From Paguma larvata (lineage: Eukaryota > Chordata > Mammalia > Carnivora > Viverridae): a DNA stretch of 64,000 bases. The notes below the pieces were generated by a model, which was given only the letters and a program-made list of their open reading frames with translations, was not told the origin of the DNA and did no database searches. Position 1 is the stretch's first letter; each line of letters starts with the position of its first letter. A program made the translations under genes and the position numbers. Positions 21,870 through 35,208 of the stretch are shown one piece after another. The stretch lies in contig JAINVK010001442.1 in assembly GCA_030068075.1 (NCBI GenBank), forward strand, positions 57,158 through 121,157, written 5' to 3'.

Positions 21870-24800
21870 TTGTGGGGCGCCCGTGTGGCTCAGTCAGTTA
21901 AGCTCGGGTCATGATCTCACAGTTGATGAGTTTGAGCCCCGTGTCCAGGCTCTGAGCCTGGAGCCTGCATCAGATACTTTTCCCTCTCTCTCTCTGCCTC
22001 TTCCCTGCTCCCACACTGTTCTCTCTCTCTCTCTCTCTCTCTCTCAAAAATAAACATTAAAAAAAAGAAAATTCTAGAAGTTGAATACCCTTCTCAACAC
22101 TACATTCGTGTGTATTGGTGAAATAATGAGGCAGTCCTATAAATAACAACTTGTACCCAGGAAGCCAGCTACTTGGAGACAGCTAGAGATACGTAGGTGA
22201 AGCCAGAGCCTGGACAACACATTCTGCTCAGACCTAACTTTTTATGTCTTGTTAGCATAATAAACCAATTCTGCATAGCTGGTGGAACCTAAGGTAACTC
22301 CTAAACTGGAAGCAACTGGAGATAACTAAAAAAATTGAGAGAAGACCAGAAGGTGAAAAGCCCATCTTTCACAAATCTAAATTCTTATTTTTTTGTTCAA
22401 GTAATGAATTTGTACTATAGACATTAAGTGGTACCTAGGTCAATAGTAAGTACAGTTAACATGAAATAACCAGGAAAATAAATACTTGAAGCAATGAGGT
22501 TTAAAAATGATTCTTTAGGGGCGCCTGGCTGGCTAAGTCCGTAGAGCATGTGACCTTTGCCCTCAGGGTAGTAAGCTCGGGCCCCACATTGGGTGTAGAA
22601 ACTACTTAAAAATAAAAATCTTTAAAAAACATAATAAAATCTTTACAAAATTATTTTTGGGCACCTTCCTGGCTCGGTTGGTAGAGCGTGTGACTTTTAA
22701 TTTCAGGGTTGTGAGTTCAAGCCCCACATAGGATGTCAAGCTTAATAAAGAAAGAATCAATCTTCACAGCTCCAACTTTTGCTTTTTTTAAGTTCATTAA
22801 CTTATTTTGAGAGAGAAAGAGAGAGATCCAGGGAGAGAGAATCCCAGTTAGGCTCGCCACTGTCAGCACAGAGCCTTATGTGGAACTTGAACTCCGGATC
22901 CACAAGATCACCATCTGAGCCGAATCCAAGAGCCCGAAGCCTACCTGACTGAGTAACCCAAGTGCCACTTCTTTTAATAATGAATTAGTAGCATATATCT
23001 CTAGGGACACCAGTTTCTTTGGTTCATTAGAAGAAACATGAGGTAATCAGAACAATTATTTGAAACCTGCAAGGTAAAAACCAGTCTTATAGTACCGGGT
23101 TTTTATTCCTTGTTGGAATTTTGCCTTTAAAAAAAACAGCAACTCTAGACATATAGAGAAAACTTAGTATAAGTATATTGACTAGCATAAACCAGGGAGC
23201 CAAAACTCGTATTTCTGAACTCTGAAATCATATTTCTTGATAGCATAGTGAGTTCATATTGTAGAATTCAGGATTCCTAAAGAAGGAGTCAACTAAAGAC
23301 GACTGGAATAAGTGGAGTAATTTGTTGTATCCAGAAGGCTGAAAACCATATTCTTCTCAACCGTACCTTCTTATTTCTCGTAGAAACAGACAGGTTATAC
23401 TAGAGTTAACTAAGTGTCCTTAGGGCACTAGATACCTAGAAATAAGTAGAGACAGGTAGAAAACCTTGTAGACATTCAGAACCTAAAAAACTCATTTGTT
23501 TTTCAAATCTGAACTCAAATTACTTGTGGAAAAATTAGGGAATGGTATGGTTATTTCGTGGTAAGTAGGTCATCAGTTCATTGAAAGTGACTTGCAGTAA
23601 CCAAAGTACATCCTTGAGACAAGGCTGTTGAGGAAAACGTGATTCTCAGATGTAACTTTTATTTTCTTGTGATCCTAATGAGTTAGTTCTGGGGCGCCCA
23701 GCTGGCTCAGTCGGTGGAGAATGCGACTCTTGATCTCAGGGTTGTGAGCTCGAGGGCCTTGACGGGGGTAGGGTTGTCTTTATAAAAATAATCAGTAGGG
23801 CGCCTGGGTGGCTCGGCCGGTTAAGCGTCCCACTCTTGACTTCGGCTCAGGTCACGATCTCACGGTTCTTGAGTTCGAACCCAGCTTCGGGTTCTGTGCT
23901 AACAGTGCGAAGTCGGCTTGGGATTCTGTCTCCTTTTCTCTCCGCCCCTCCCTCGCTTGTTCTCTATCTCTCTCTTAAAAAATAAATAAAAATAAAAATA
24001 AAAAAAATGAGTTGGTATTATCTCATAAGTCATGGCACCAATTTATTTATTTAATTAAGGGTAGCTAAATATTCCTAGAATACTTTGAAGTCACGAAGCT
24101 GAAAATCCATTGTCTCGACATTAAACATTAATTCTTGTTGCGAAAATAAATTAGACCATGATAACTATTAGTGCCTAAGGTAATTTGTTTACTATGGATA
24201 GCTAGAGAAACCCAGGGAGTTTTATAAATCTAGAAGATGAAAAGCCATTCTTCACCACACTAATTCTTATGTCTTGTGGGAATAAAGATTTAGTACTATG
24301 GTTAACTGTTGGTGACCAGATAACTAGCTAACTACAGACCACTGTGGACAAAGAGTTGTGGCTATAATGTGGAAACCACAATCTTCTCAACCTCAAATTC
24401 CTATTTCTCTTTGAAATGCTGCATCAGTACTGTAGATAGCTAGTAGTACCAGGCGATCAGTTTACCAGGTATTTTAGGGCGTTTCGAATCTAGGATACCA
24501 GAAAACGCACTCTTCTTAATTCTTATTTTTTGAATGTTCAGTGAGGAATGTAGAAAATGACAGTTACATAGGTGTGTTTTAAACAGAATTAACCCGTGGC
24601 ACCTGGATGGCGCAGTCAGTTAAACATCTGCCTCTTGATTTAGGCTCAGGTCATGATCTCACAGTTTGTGGAATCGAGCCCCGTGTTGGGCTCTGCACTG
24701 ACAGCACAGAGCCTGCTTGGGATTCTCTCTCTCCCTCTCTCCGCCCCTTCCCTGCTCTCTCTCTCTGTCTCTCTCTCTCAAAATAAATAAATAAACATGA
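21870..24800. mobile_element. SINE cluster in the right array
   Basis: SINEs at 21870-22060 (+), 22518-22625 (+, short), 22656-22755 (+, short), 22787-22975 (-), 23692-23790 (+, short), 23798-24000 (+) and 24597-24800 (+). Each mirrors a left-arm copy; the left SINE at 5549 has no partner here. Confidence 0.85.
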
Positions 24801-24869
24801 AAAAGTTAAACATGTAAAAAGAGCTAATCATATACAAGCAGAATAAATATTTGAAGCCAAAATTCTAAA

Positions 24870-26215
24870 AACGTATCTTTCTTACATTTTAGTCTTAACA
24901 AAAAGAATGAGATATAATTTCGCACCCAGCAGGATGGCTATTAACAATAGTGTGGAGGACTGTGCATCACTGGTTGGGAAGTGGATGGTGTAGCCACTGT
25001 GGAACATGGTATGATGGCTCCTCAAAAATTTCCTTAGAATTACCACATGATCCAGCAATTCCACTTCTCGGTATACACCCTTAAAAACTGAGAGCAAGGA
25101 CTTGAACAGATATATGTAAACACATGTTCTGAGCAGCCTTATTCACAAGAGCCAAAAGATGGAAACAATCCAAATGTCCATTGATGGATGAATGGATAAA
25201 TAAAGTGTGGGATATACATACAATAAAATATGATTCAGCCTCAAAAAGGAATGAAATTCTGATACATGTTACGATGCGGTGGACCTTGAAGGCATTATGC
25301 TATGTGAAATAAGCCAGACACAGAAAGACAAATATCGTATTGATTCCATTTATCTGTGATACCTGGAGTGGTTAAATTTATAGAAAGAGAAATTGAATGG
25401 TGGGGTCCCTGGCTGGCTCAGTCGGTGGGAGCATGCCACTTTTGATCTCCGGGTTGTGGGCTCAAGCCCCAGGTTGGATGTAGAGATTACTTAAAAAATA
25501 AAATCTTCAAAAAGATACCCCAGGGGGAGCCTGGGTGGATCAGTCGGTTAAGCGTCCAACTCTTGATTTTGGCTCAGTTCATGAGTTTGAGCCCCACATG
25601 GGGCTCTGTGCTGACAGTGCAGAGCCTGCTTGGGATTCTCTCTCTCCTCCTCTCCTGCCCACTCTCTCTCATTCTCTCTCTTCTTTCAAAATAAATAAAC
25701 TTAAAAATAAATAAAATAAAGAGATACCCCAGAGGAAACTGGGAAAAAAACCCAAAAACTTTTAAAAATATAAAAAAATTAAAAAGACAGTAAAAGACAG
25801 AGAATCCAACTTTGGAGTGCCTGGCTGTCTCAGAAGACCATGACTCCTGATCTCAGGGTCGTGAATTTGAGCCCCACATTGGGTGCAGAGACTACTAAAA
25901 AATAGAAATAAACTTAAAGAAAGAGAGAGAGGGCAGGAGGGAGAAAGGAGGGAAGGAAGTTAGCTAGTTAGTTAGTTGGTTAGTTGGTTAGTTAGCATCC
26001 AGGGGCTGGGAGAAGTGGTACAGGGAAGTTATTGTTTAATGGGTATGGAGTTTCAGTTTGAGAAGGTGAAAAAGGTCTGAAGATCGATGGTGGTGATGGC
26101 GGCACAAAAATGTGAATGTGCTTAATGTCACTGAGCTGTACACTTAAAAATGGTTAAGATGGTAATTTTTCTTTATCTGTATTTTATAACAATAAAATAC
26201 TATTAGTTTGAATTC
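24870..26215 (+). mobile_element. Old L1 3' end inside the right array
   Basis: Mirror copy of the L1 at 2480-3900, with the same three SINEs inside it (25402-25500, 25525-25720, 25815-25915, plus strand). The shared insertions show that L1 and SINEs were in place before the inverted duplication. Confidence 0.75.
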
Positions 26216-26309
26216 TGGTTGGAATAATGACTTTGTACTATGGGTACTGGCACTAGGTACCTAGTTACTTAGAGGTAGGTAGAGATATCTAGAATAAGAA
26301 GCTAGGAGC

Positions 26310-28080
26310 GTATTTTATTTATTTGTTTGTTTTTGAGAGAGAAAGAGAGCATGAGTAGGAGAGGGGCCGAGGGAGAGGGGGAGAGAGAATCTTAAGCAGG
26401 CTCCACGCCCAAGGTGGACCCCGACATGGGGCTTGATCTCACAACCATGAGATCATGACCCTGAGATCATGACCTGAGCTGAAATCAAGAGTCAGATGCT
26501 TAGCCGACTGAGTCACCCAGGCATCCCTGAAGTTAGGAGTTTAAATGTAGGTTCTTCTGGACTTTAAATATTCTTTTTCTCCTGGTGATTAATGAACTTG
26601 TAACACAGAAGAATAATGTTATTTAGGTAACTAGTTACCTAAAGAATATTAGTATAAGGAGTTGACGTCTTGCATTGGAAAACATATCCTTCTCAGTCTA
26701 ACTTTGTATTTCATGTTGAAGGAACTCATAGGGGCGCCTGGGTGGCTCAGTCAGTTGAGTGTTGTCAGCCTCTTGATTTCGGCTCAGCTTGTGATCCTGG
26801 GGCTGTGGGATTGAGCCATGCATTGGGCTCTATGCTGAGCTTGGAGCCTGCTTAGGATTCTCTCTCTCCATCTGACCCTCTCCCCTGCTTGTGCACTCTC
26901 TCTAAAATAAATTTGAAAAAAAGAATTAGGGGTGTCTGGGTGGCTCAGTCGGTTGAACGTCTGACTCTTGGTTTCAACTCAGGTCATAATCTCACGGTTC
27001 GTGAGTTTAAGCCCGACATCGGGCTCTGTGCTGACAGTGCAGGGCCTGCTTAAGATTCCTACCTCTTTCTCTCTCTCTGCTTCTCTCCCTCCCTCTAAAA
27101 ATAAATAAATAAACTTAAAAAAAGAACTCATAAATCTGAGATGAATAGTGGTTCATAGGTAACTAGTTTATCAGAGACCTAGAAATAGCTAGTAATACTT
27201 GATGTCAGGAAGGTAAAAAAGATATTCTTCTCAAATCTGAATTCTTATTTTCTTTTGGAATAATGACTTAGTACCATAGATACGGAGTGGGGCCCAGATG
27301 ATTAGTTAACAATACTGAATTAATGATAACTAGAGTGACTGGTCCAAACCAGGAAGCTGAAAACCACAATCATTTCAGGTCTAAATTCTTATTCCTTGTC
27401 CTACAAACGAGTCTCCCCCCTCCCAGAGTGCTGAGTTCGAGTCCCACGTTAGGTGTAGACATTATTTAAAAATAATTAAAATTAAAAAACAAAAATAAGT
27501 TAAATGTATAGCATCCAGTGGGATCTAGGTAAACCAGAAAATAATGAGTTGAATGTTCAAGAGCTTCCTGGGCTGACTAAGGAAAACGATATGACCACAA
27601 GGTGGCAGTAAGATACACAAGATTTCTTTGGGTGAGGCTTTGCCAGTTTTGTCAGTAGGCAAGGCTTGTGTCCCCAGGCTAAGGCTTGTGGGTGCCACTA
27701 TTTGGAAGGGGAAGCAGGGAGAGGGGAGTTAACTCCTGGGGGAGAAGGGGAGCAGCCAGAGAGGCTTACAAGTGTATGCGATGTCATTTAGCAGCATGTT
27801 GGAGAGTATGTGTGTCAAAAAGCACCAAAGGGCAGGGTGCCTGGGTGGCTCAGTTCAAAGAGCATGAGGCTCCTGATGTTGGGATAATGAGTTCGAACCC
27901 CACATTGGGGGTAGAGATTACTAAAAAAATTAAAAAAATACTTGGGGTGCCTGGGTGGCTCGGTTGGCAGGTCACGATTCTGTGGTCTTGAGCTCGAGCC
28001 CTGGCATTGGTATGGAGCCCGCTTAAGATTCTCTTTTTGCCCCTTCCTCACTAGGGTGTGGGCATGCACACCCTTGCACG

Positions 28081-28118
<38 letters not shown>

Positions 28119-28345
28119 AGACATCGAAGGACTTGCAGTCTTTATGGCCCAGGGCTTATTTTATCTAAGGCTAGCAGATGTTGGGAGCAATTTTGTGGAG
28201 TATGTAAAGTAGTTGGGCTATAAATGGCTAAAAACATGGTCATGGGGAGCGCCTGGCTGGCTCAGTGAGTTGAATATGTGACTCTTGATCTTGGGGTCAT
28301 GAGTTTGAGCCCCATGTTATGTGTAGAGTTTACTTATTAAAACAT
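26310..28345. mobile_element. SINE cluster, outer right arm
   Basis: SINEs at 26310-26530 (-), 26731-26910 (+), 26932-27120 (+), 27425-27475 (+, fragment), 27835-27925 (+, short), 27945-28118 (+) and 28247-28345 (+, short), mirroring 306-2385. A CT repeat of about 28 bp lies at 28087-28114. Confidence 0.85.
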
Positions 28346-28991
28346 GGGGTTATGATTATTTCGGTTAGGTTCTAAAGCAAACGGATATGTAAAAATTTGA
28401 GTTTGGCTCCAGCAGGCTTTTGAGGTAATGGGTCTCAGCCTGCAGTGAAGAAACAAAACAACCCAGAGGCCAACAGACTGAGGCCATTTTTGGCTCCTTT
28501 ATATAACATAAACTGAAGTCACCAAGCCAAAAAAAAAATATCATCTTCTGAATCCAAATTCATATTTTGTGTTGGATTAAATTATTAATATTGGAGGTAA
28601 CTGGTATACTTTTGAGCGACTACTTTACGGGGGTAAACTAGAGGCGGCTAAGAAAATTGATGAGACCAGGAAATTGCAAAATCACTCTTTCCAACAGCAG
28701 CTTCTTATCTCATTTGGAGACTGAATTAATACGAGAAATAGTTAATGGTATTTAGGTAATGGGTTAAGCAGAAATATAAGGTGATCATGTCCTGAGACCA
28801 GGAACTGAGACACAATTAGCCTCACATCTAATTTCTTTTGTGTTATTGAATTAGTGTATTAGTCCAATAGGAAATTAATCATACCTACGTATCTATTATA
28901 TCAGAAGTATCCAGATGTAACAAGATGCACTGGCATACTGATGTTGTTGAGAAAACCATTCTTTTTCCTCACATCTAAATTCTTATTTCTT

Positions 28992-30861
28992 GAGGTGCCT
29001 GGGTGGCTCAGTCCGTTAAGTGTCTGACTCTTGGTTTTGGCTCAGTGCGGAGTCTGCTTGGGATTCTCTCTTCCTCGCTCTCTGCCCCTCTCCCACTTAC
29101 CTTCTCTGTCTCTCTCTCAAAATAAGTAAACTTTACTTAAATAATAATAAACTTTAAAACATTTTAAACTAAAAAAATAAAAATAATTGTCTTATCTTTT
29201 TACAATGTGGAAATGGTACTATAATTAACTAGATTCATCATGTTTGCTTTATATAGAGGCAATCGTATATTATCTGAATGACTAGGTGAAGACAGGAAGC
29301 TGGAAAAGAAATATATCTCTATTTCTCTTTTCTCATTCAAATGTGTTACTAATATAATTAAAATTAGTGGTAATTGGGTAACTTTACCTAAAGACAACTA
29401 CAGAAAACTAGAAAAGGAATTGAAATCAGGATGCTACAAACCAGATGCTTTTGAAGTGCAACTTACTCCTCCTTGAATAAGATATTGGAAAGGTCTGTAA
29501 TTAGTAAGTAAGGCATGGAATGGTAGATAAAATTTCACTAGAAGTAACTAGATATAACTGGAAAACGACTTGAAGCCCAAATGCTGAAAAACACATACAT
29601 CTCATCTCTAAAATCTTCTTGTGAAATGAAGAATGAATTAGTGGTATATAGTAAACTCTGGCTATCTAGAGCTAAGAACAACTCGTTCAATATGTGAATG
29701 GGAAAAACTGCTTGGGATTCTCTCTTCCTCTCCCCTGCTCTCTCTCCCTCTCTCAAATAAATAAACTTTTAAAAACTTAAAAAAACAAACAACTAGCACC
29801 TAAAAAACTAGATACCTAGAGATTACTGGAGATAACTAGAATGAGTAGAGTAAGCCAGGAAGACGAAAAGTATTCTTCTCAGCCCTAATGAATCCCACTT
29901 CCTGTTGGCCTAATGCATTAGGTATTCTGTTGATTCATGACACCTAGGGAACGAGTAAACTACAGTTTGTGATAATTAAGATACTTAGTTGAATCCAGCA
30001 AATCAAAAACATATTCTACTCAACTCTTTCTTCTTATTTCTCTTTGGGATAATGAGTTACTACTACAGTTAACCAGGTTGTCAAGCAAACTAGTTAACTA
30101 GTAATAAGTAGAGATAAATACAAAAACTGGTAGAAGCCAATAACTCAGAAAATATTTTCTTCAAATTTAAATTCTTATTACTAGTGGAATAATGTGTGAG
30201 TGGTAAGGTTATCTAGTGGTACCTGAGTAATTAGGTACATAGAGATGAGTAAAAATAACCAGAATAAATATTTGAGAACAGGAAGTAGATCAAGACATTA
30301 TTCTCAAATCCAACTCTTATTTCTTTTGATAATACTGAGTTAGTATTATTGATAATAGTAAAAGTTATTTAATAAGAGGCAACTATTTATACTGAGAAGA
30401 ATAACTGAAGCAGGAAGTTGAAAAGCTGTTCTTATCACTACTATATATTAATTCTCACTAATTTATTTATATTTATTTATCCATCCATCTATTCATTCTT
30501 GCTGTTATTTATTTATTTTTATTTTTATTTTAGAGAGGGAGAGTGCACGAGCTGGGGTGAGAGGCAAGGGAGAGTGAGAGAGAATCTCAAGCAGTCGTCC
30601 ATGCTCAGCAGGGAGCCCAACGTGGGGCTGGATCCTATGACTCTGGGATCATGACATGAGCTGAAATCAAGAGTCAGATCCACGACTGCCGGAGCCACTC
30701 AGGTGCCCCGCCACTATATATTTAACACTATAAATAGCTATTGTACCTGCACATCTAGTTTACTAGCGATAGCTAAAGATACCAGGAAATCTGTTTGATA
30801 AACCACTTATTTCAATCCTATTTCTTTTATTTTTTTACTTTTGAGAGAAAGAGAAAGCAAG

Positions 30862-30902
<41 letters not shown>

Positions 30903-31845
30903 CCCAACCACTTGACAGTGTGGAGCCAGGGGCAGGGCTCCAACTCATGAACCGTGAGATCATGACCTGAGCTAAAATCAAGAGCCAGATGCTTAACCGA
31001 CTAAGCCACCCAGGTGCCCCTCGCAATCCTAATTCTTATCTCTTGTGGTCATAAAGATTTAGTACTATAGCTTGCTTGTAACTGGGCAACTAGTTAACTG
31101 TAATAACTACAGATAAATAGCTGAAGCTAGAATATAGAAACCACATCAGACTCAACCAAAAATTCTTATTTACCTTTGAAATAATACATCAGTTCCTCAA
31201 CATTCAAAGACTGGGTAGGGAAAAGGTCATCAGGGAGCTGAATTCCTCGGCCCTCTATTGCAATTTTCTTTCTTACTTTTGCTATCAAGCTATTCAACAA
31301 GCCATAAGGTTAAAAGAAAGGAAAACCAAGAAGCAGAGATCTAGTTATTGAGCCAAAATAATTCCAATATGGCCGAAGGGCAAGAACTATAATTCCTGTG
31401 AAGCATTACAAAATGCCTTCAGAAGTACATAAAGGTAGGGTTGGAACTAAATGCAAATATGACTTGTGCTATGTGCGAGTATGTACTAACGCAGAAAAGT
31501 GAGGTGGGATGAGGGACAAAGGGGAGTTTAGTAAAAAAAAATTCTGTTTCAGCATTGGAGGCCTTAGGCTTTCTTCCACTTCAGCAGAATTCCTCCATCA
31601 AGTTAGGTTGCTGGAGTTTACATTAAAATTGTCCTTCCTGAGGGCGTGTTGGTGGTTCAGTCAGTTGAGCATCTGATTTCAGTTCAGGTCATGATTCCAT
31701 GATTGGTGAGTTCGAGCCCCGCATCCAGCTGTCTGCTGTCAATACAGAGCCCACTTTGGATCCTCTATTCCCCCCCTCTATGTCCCTCCCCTATTCGTTC
31801 TCTCTCTCTCGAAGAAAAATAAATATCTAAATAAATAAATAAAAT
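28992..31845. mobile_element. SINEs beyond the paired part of the palindrome
   Basis: SINEs at 28992-29150 (+), 29705-29780 (+, tail only), 30500-30710 (-), 30825-31020 (-, with a GA run at 30863-30900) and 31640-31845 (+). The first four sit in the 138-bp array. They cannot be paired because the matching left sequence is outside the window. Confidence 0.8.
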
Positions 31846-34800
31846 TGTCCTTACTCACTGAAAGTAGGACTAGATAAAGGACTAGCTGGGTGATGGGGAA
31901 GTGGCAAAGACAAGTCACCCTGAAGTGTAAACTCTATCACTCGGGAAAGTGACAAGGGCTTCTGTGACATTCTCCTGAGCCTACACATCCATCTACATGC
32001 TATATTCAGCTCAAAATCAATGGACTCCGTTATTGATACATGTCAGGTGACCCACAAAGCATTCATGGTATTAAAATTAGCAATATATATGTGAACCTGA
32101 GAAAAGAAAGTACATGCAAAACAGAAGCCCAAAATGCCCTGGTCCTTCTGATCAGCTAGAGGAAAACCATGTCTCCAGGAGAACTGGGCAGAAATTGAAA
32201 ATGGAAGGGAAGTATTAATATGGAGGCAAGAGAATCTCATCTTGAGAGACAAGAAGAAAACAATTCATAGTGCAATTTAAATAAAGCTTCTGCCTTCCCA
32301 TCCCAGTTATAAGGAGTATTTCTCAGAGGATTCCAACAGAGATAGTGTTGGTTTGATATCTTGAAACATGTTGTTGCTCAAATAGAAAGAACTGTAAGTT
32401 TAACCCTAGATCCCCCTGCTTAAGTAAGACTTAGAAGGAAAAAATAAACATTCGGTATTTGACGTTCAGAGTCTGGAGCATGTTACAGTAATTAATGTTC
32501 TATAGTGCTAGATTTCTAAATTTTGTAATTTGTTCAACTTATAATATACCAGAACCTGTGCAAAAATGTCTTCCCCAGCAGGAATGAGTGAAAATAGAAG
32601 CCACATTCTAGGACCTTCTTTATGGAAAGAGTGTGAAAATAGTGCTTTAAACTTTCAGCAAGTTTACACTTCGTGTACTCCGTACGAGATGAGTGAAAAC
32701 CATTTTATTTCTCTATCCTGAGCATCCAGGGTTAACTCAATTTAATAGAATCTTCCCAAATGCTGCCAAGAACATAGGCGCCTTAGTACAACCAGGAGGA
32801 TCATACAACGGGGTACAGTTTTTTACATCTGGATGAAATAGAATACTTTAACTTCTTTCTCTGAAGTCCCACCTTCTCTCCTTTCCTGATGACTCCTCTG
32901 CATAGCTCTGTTGCCTAACTACTCCTACTGCACAGATGTGAATCCAGCTTTGCTGTGACTAAGCTGGCCTGAAAGTTATTAAGAACAGCCCTTCTCAGGG
33001 GCGCCTGGGCGACTCAGTCAGTTAAGTGTCTGACTCTGGATTTCGGCTCAGGTCATGCTCTCACAGTGTGTGAGTTTGAGCCCCACGTGTGGCTCTGCGC
33101 TGACAGCACGGACCCTGCTTGGGATTCTCTCTCTCCCCCTCTCTGCCTCTCCCCCCGCTCATGCTGGTGCTCTCTCTCTCAAAAATAAATAAATAGACAA
33201 AAATAAGTAAATAAATATATAAATATATAAATATACATATAAAACAACAGCCCTTCTCAGATCCAGGCAACTTTTCTGGCCCAAGGAGGAAAGATGACAA
33301 TGGAGGCAACTTCATGCAAATGATACCCTGTGTACACAGTCTTTGCAGTGATAACTTGGGCATATTAGTCAGGTTAAGAGAGTATAAATTCACCATAACC
33401 CTAGTAAGTGCCCATTTTCCCATCTATTCTTTGTACTGTATCCTTCCGTTCTGGAACTCTCCTTTTGTAGAACATTACTTTGAAGTTGCCAAAACGCCAT
33501 CTTCCTGTTATACCGCCTAAAAGGTATGCTCTCCCCCACGCTGGACTTCCAGCGCGGGACTTGCTGCCTCAAACTCTCCTGTACTGCCCCCGACCCCCAA
33601 GAGGTAATAATGCGGGGGGTATATATGCACACCAGTTAATATATCCAGTGTCAGCACAGTTTAGAGCAAGGACCTGATGTCGGACAGACACAAGGCAAAG
33701 ACTCAGCTCTGCCACCTGCAGGCACAGGGACCTTGGGCAAATCACTTACCCTCTCGGTTTTGTCATCTGCAGGCTGGGCATAATTATAGTATTATAGCTG
33801 AGACATATAAAGAACAAGAGATGAAGTTCTGATAGAGTAACACTCAGCTGCTGCTAACACACATGGCGGGAATAGAACTCACTTATCTGTCCCAGGAATG
33901 AGATGTAACATGAGTCAAATCGTATTCCTACCAAAATAAGTTACATACAGAAAGCTAATAAAATTATCTTAAGCTATTTTCTCCAGATTTCAGCCTTAAA
34001 ATAGGAACCGAGTATAATTAAAAAAAACAGGATTAATGATATCTAGTACCATGTGTGGCCACATGCCACACGGATTAAGTATTTTATTTATTTCAACTAC
34101 TCTAAATCATGGATTTAGAAAACCTGACCAAGGAAGCTAAAAGCTAGAGTAAACGAAGAATAATTATGTTACAACTTCTGACCTGTAGGGGGCGCTGTGT
34201 GATTTGGTTTCAAAATGTATACCTTTAAAATATGAGTACTGGGGCACCTGGCTGGCTCCTCGCCTGCAACTCTTGATCTCACGGTTGTGAGTTTGAGCCC
34301 CACGTTGGGTGTGGAGATTACTAAAAAAATTAAAAATTAAAGAAACCCATTACTGACATGTTCTAAAATCCTTTATTTCTGCCAAGATCGTGGTTTCAAG
34401 ATACTATTTCCTGCTAAAGGAATCAGAGTTCCTTGGTGAAATGACTGATCTTAGGTCTAGGGCAGGAAAAGTAAAAGAATTGCTCAGGAAATCTTTGTTC
34501 TAGAAAACAAGTACATGCTCAAAGACCAATAAGGCCATGCCAGAAGGGATCACAGGTACTTTTAAAGGAGCTTCTAATTAGCAAAGGAGGCAACTTGACC
34601 ATCAAAGAGAATAATCAAAATAAAGAATAAAAAATTATAAAAATAGAATCCACCAGGTTATAAAACCCACGAGTCTACAATGAGAGAAAGACGAAGAGAG
34701 AGGGAGAGAAGAGACAGAGGGTCAGAGGAAAGGAGAAGGAGAGGTGAGAGGGCCAGGGATAAAAAGAAAGACTTCTGTTTTCTTTAAAGAAAGATTTCTT

Positions 34801-35000
34801 TTTAAAAGAATATCAACTCAGATGGTAACGGCATTTATGGTGGTGAGCACTGCATAATGCACCGAATTGTGGCATCACTCTGTGTTACACCTGAAACTAA
34901 TATATCATTGTGTGTCAACTATACTTAAATTGAACAAAAATGGATATATGGGGGGGAAATTTCCATTATTGTTAACAAATTCTATTTTTTTCAATTGTTT
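31215..35000. other. Gene-poor stretch with scattered repeats
   Basis: No coding exon with splice sites or conserved motif is visible. SINEs at 33000-33200 (+) and 34240-34345 (+, short); a MIR at about 33655-33850 (+, CTTGGGCAAATCACTTACCCTCT near 33732); a GA-rich tract at 34680-34755; an L1 3' end at 34815-34950 (+, TTACACCTGAAACTAATATA). The rest (31850-33000 and 33850-34240) looks unique. Confidence 0.6.
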
Positions 35001-35208
35001 TAAATGTTTATTTATTTGTTTTTTTTTAGTGAGACAGAGCGTGAACAGGGGAGGACCAGAGAGAGGGAGAGACATAGAATCCGAAGCAGGATCCAGGCTC
35101 TGAGCTGTCAGCACAGAGCCCGATGTAGGGCTTGAACTCAAAAACCCCGTGATCATGACCTGAGGCGAAGTCGGACCATTAACCGACTGAGCCACCCAGG
35201 CACCCCAA
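35000..35208 (-). mobile_element. SINEC_Fc-type SINE
   Basis: Full minus-strand copy: T-rich tail complement, AGAGAGAGGGAGAGACAT, CTGAGCTGTCAGCACAGAGC, ending GCCACCCAGGCACCCC. It lies just after the L1 3' end at 34815-34950. Confidence 0.9.

Larger units (their letters stand above)
16872..28655 (-). repeat. Right arm of the large imperfect palindrome
   Basis: This is the inverted copy of 1-12172. It starts exactly where a 5'-truncated L1 stops (16871/16872) and carries its RHOXF2 copy on the minus strand. It is a little shorter than the left arm (about 11.8 against 12.2 kb); visible causes include the missing SINE at 23224-23238 and a short form of the CTTC repeat near 25940. The related 138-bp array continues to the right of 28655, so the true palindrome may extend further on both sides. 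Confidence 0.93.
21700..31215 (-). repeat. Degenerate tandem array, unit about 138 bp (right arm and beyond)
   Basis: Inverted counterpart of the left array, continuing about 2.5 kb past the last base that can be paired in this window. On the plus strand a unit reads roughly GAAGCTGAAAACCA - TTCTTCTCAAATCTAAATTC - TTATTTCTTGTGGAATAATG - AGTTAGTACTATAG - AACTAGTGGTACCTAGG. The TTCTTATTTC-like anchor recurs at about 24129, 24265, 24401 and 24517, and at about 30031, 30170 and 30308, which gives the period of 136-139 bp. Array copies are clearest at 28640-30440, where SINEs are few. Confidence 0.75.
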
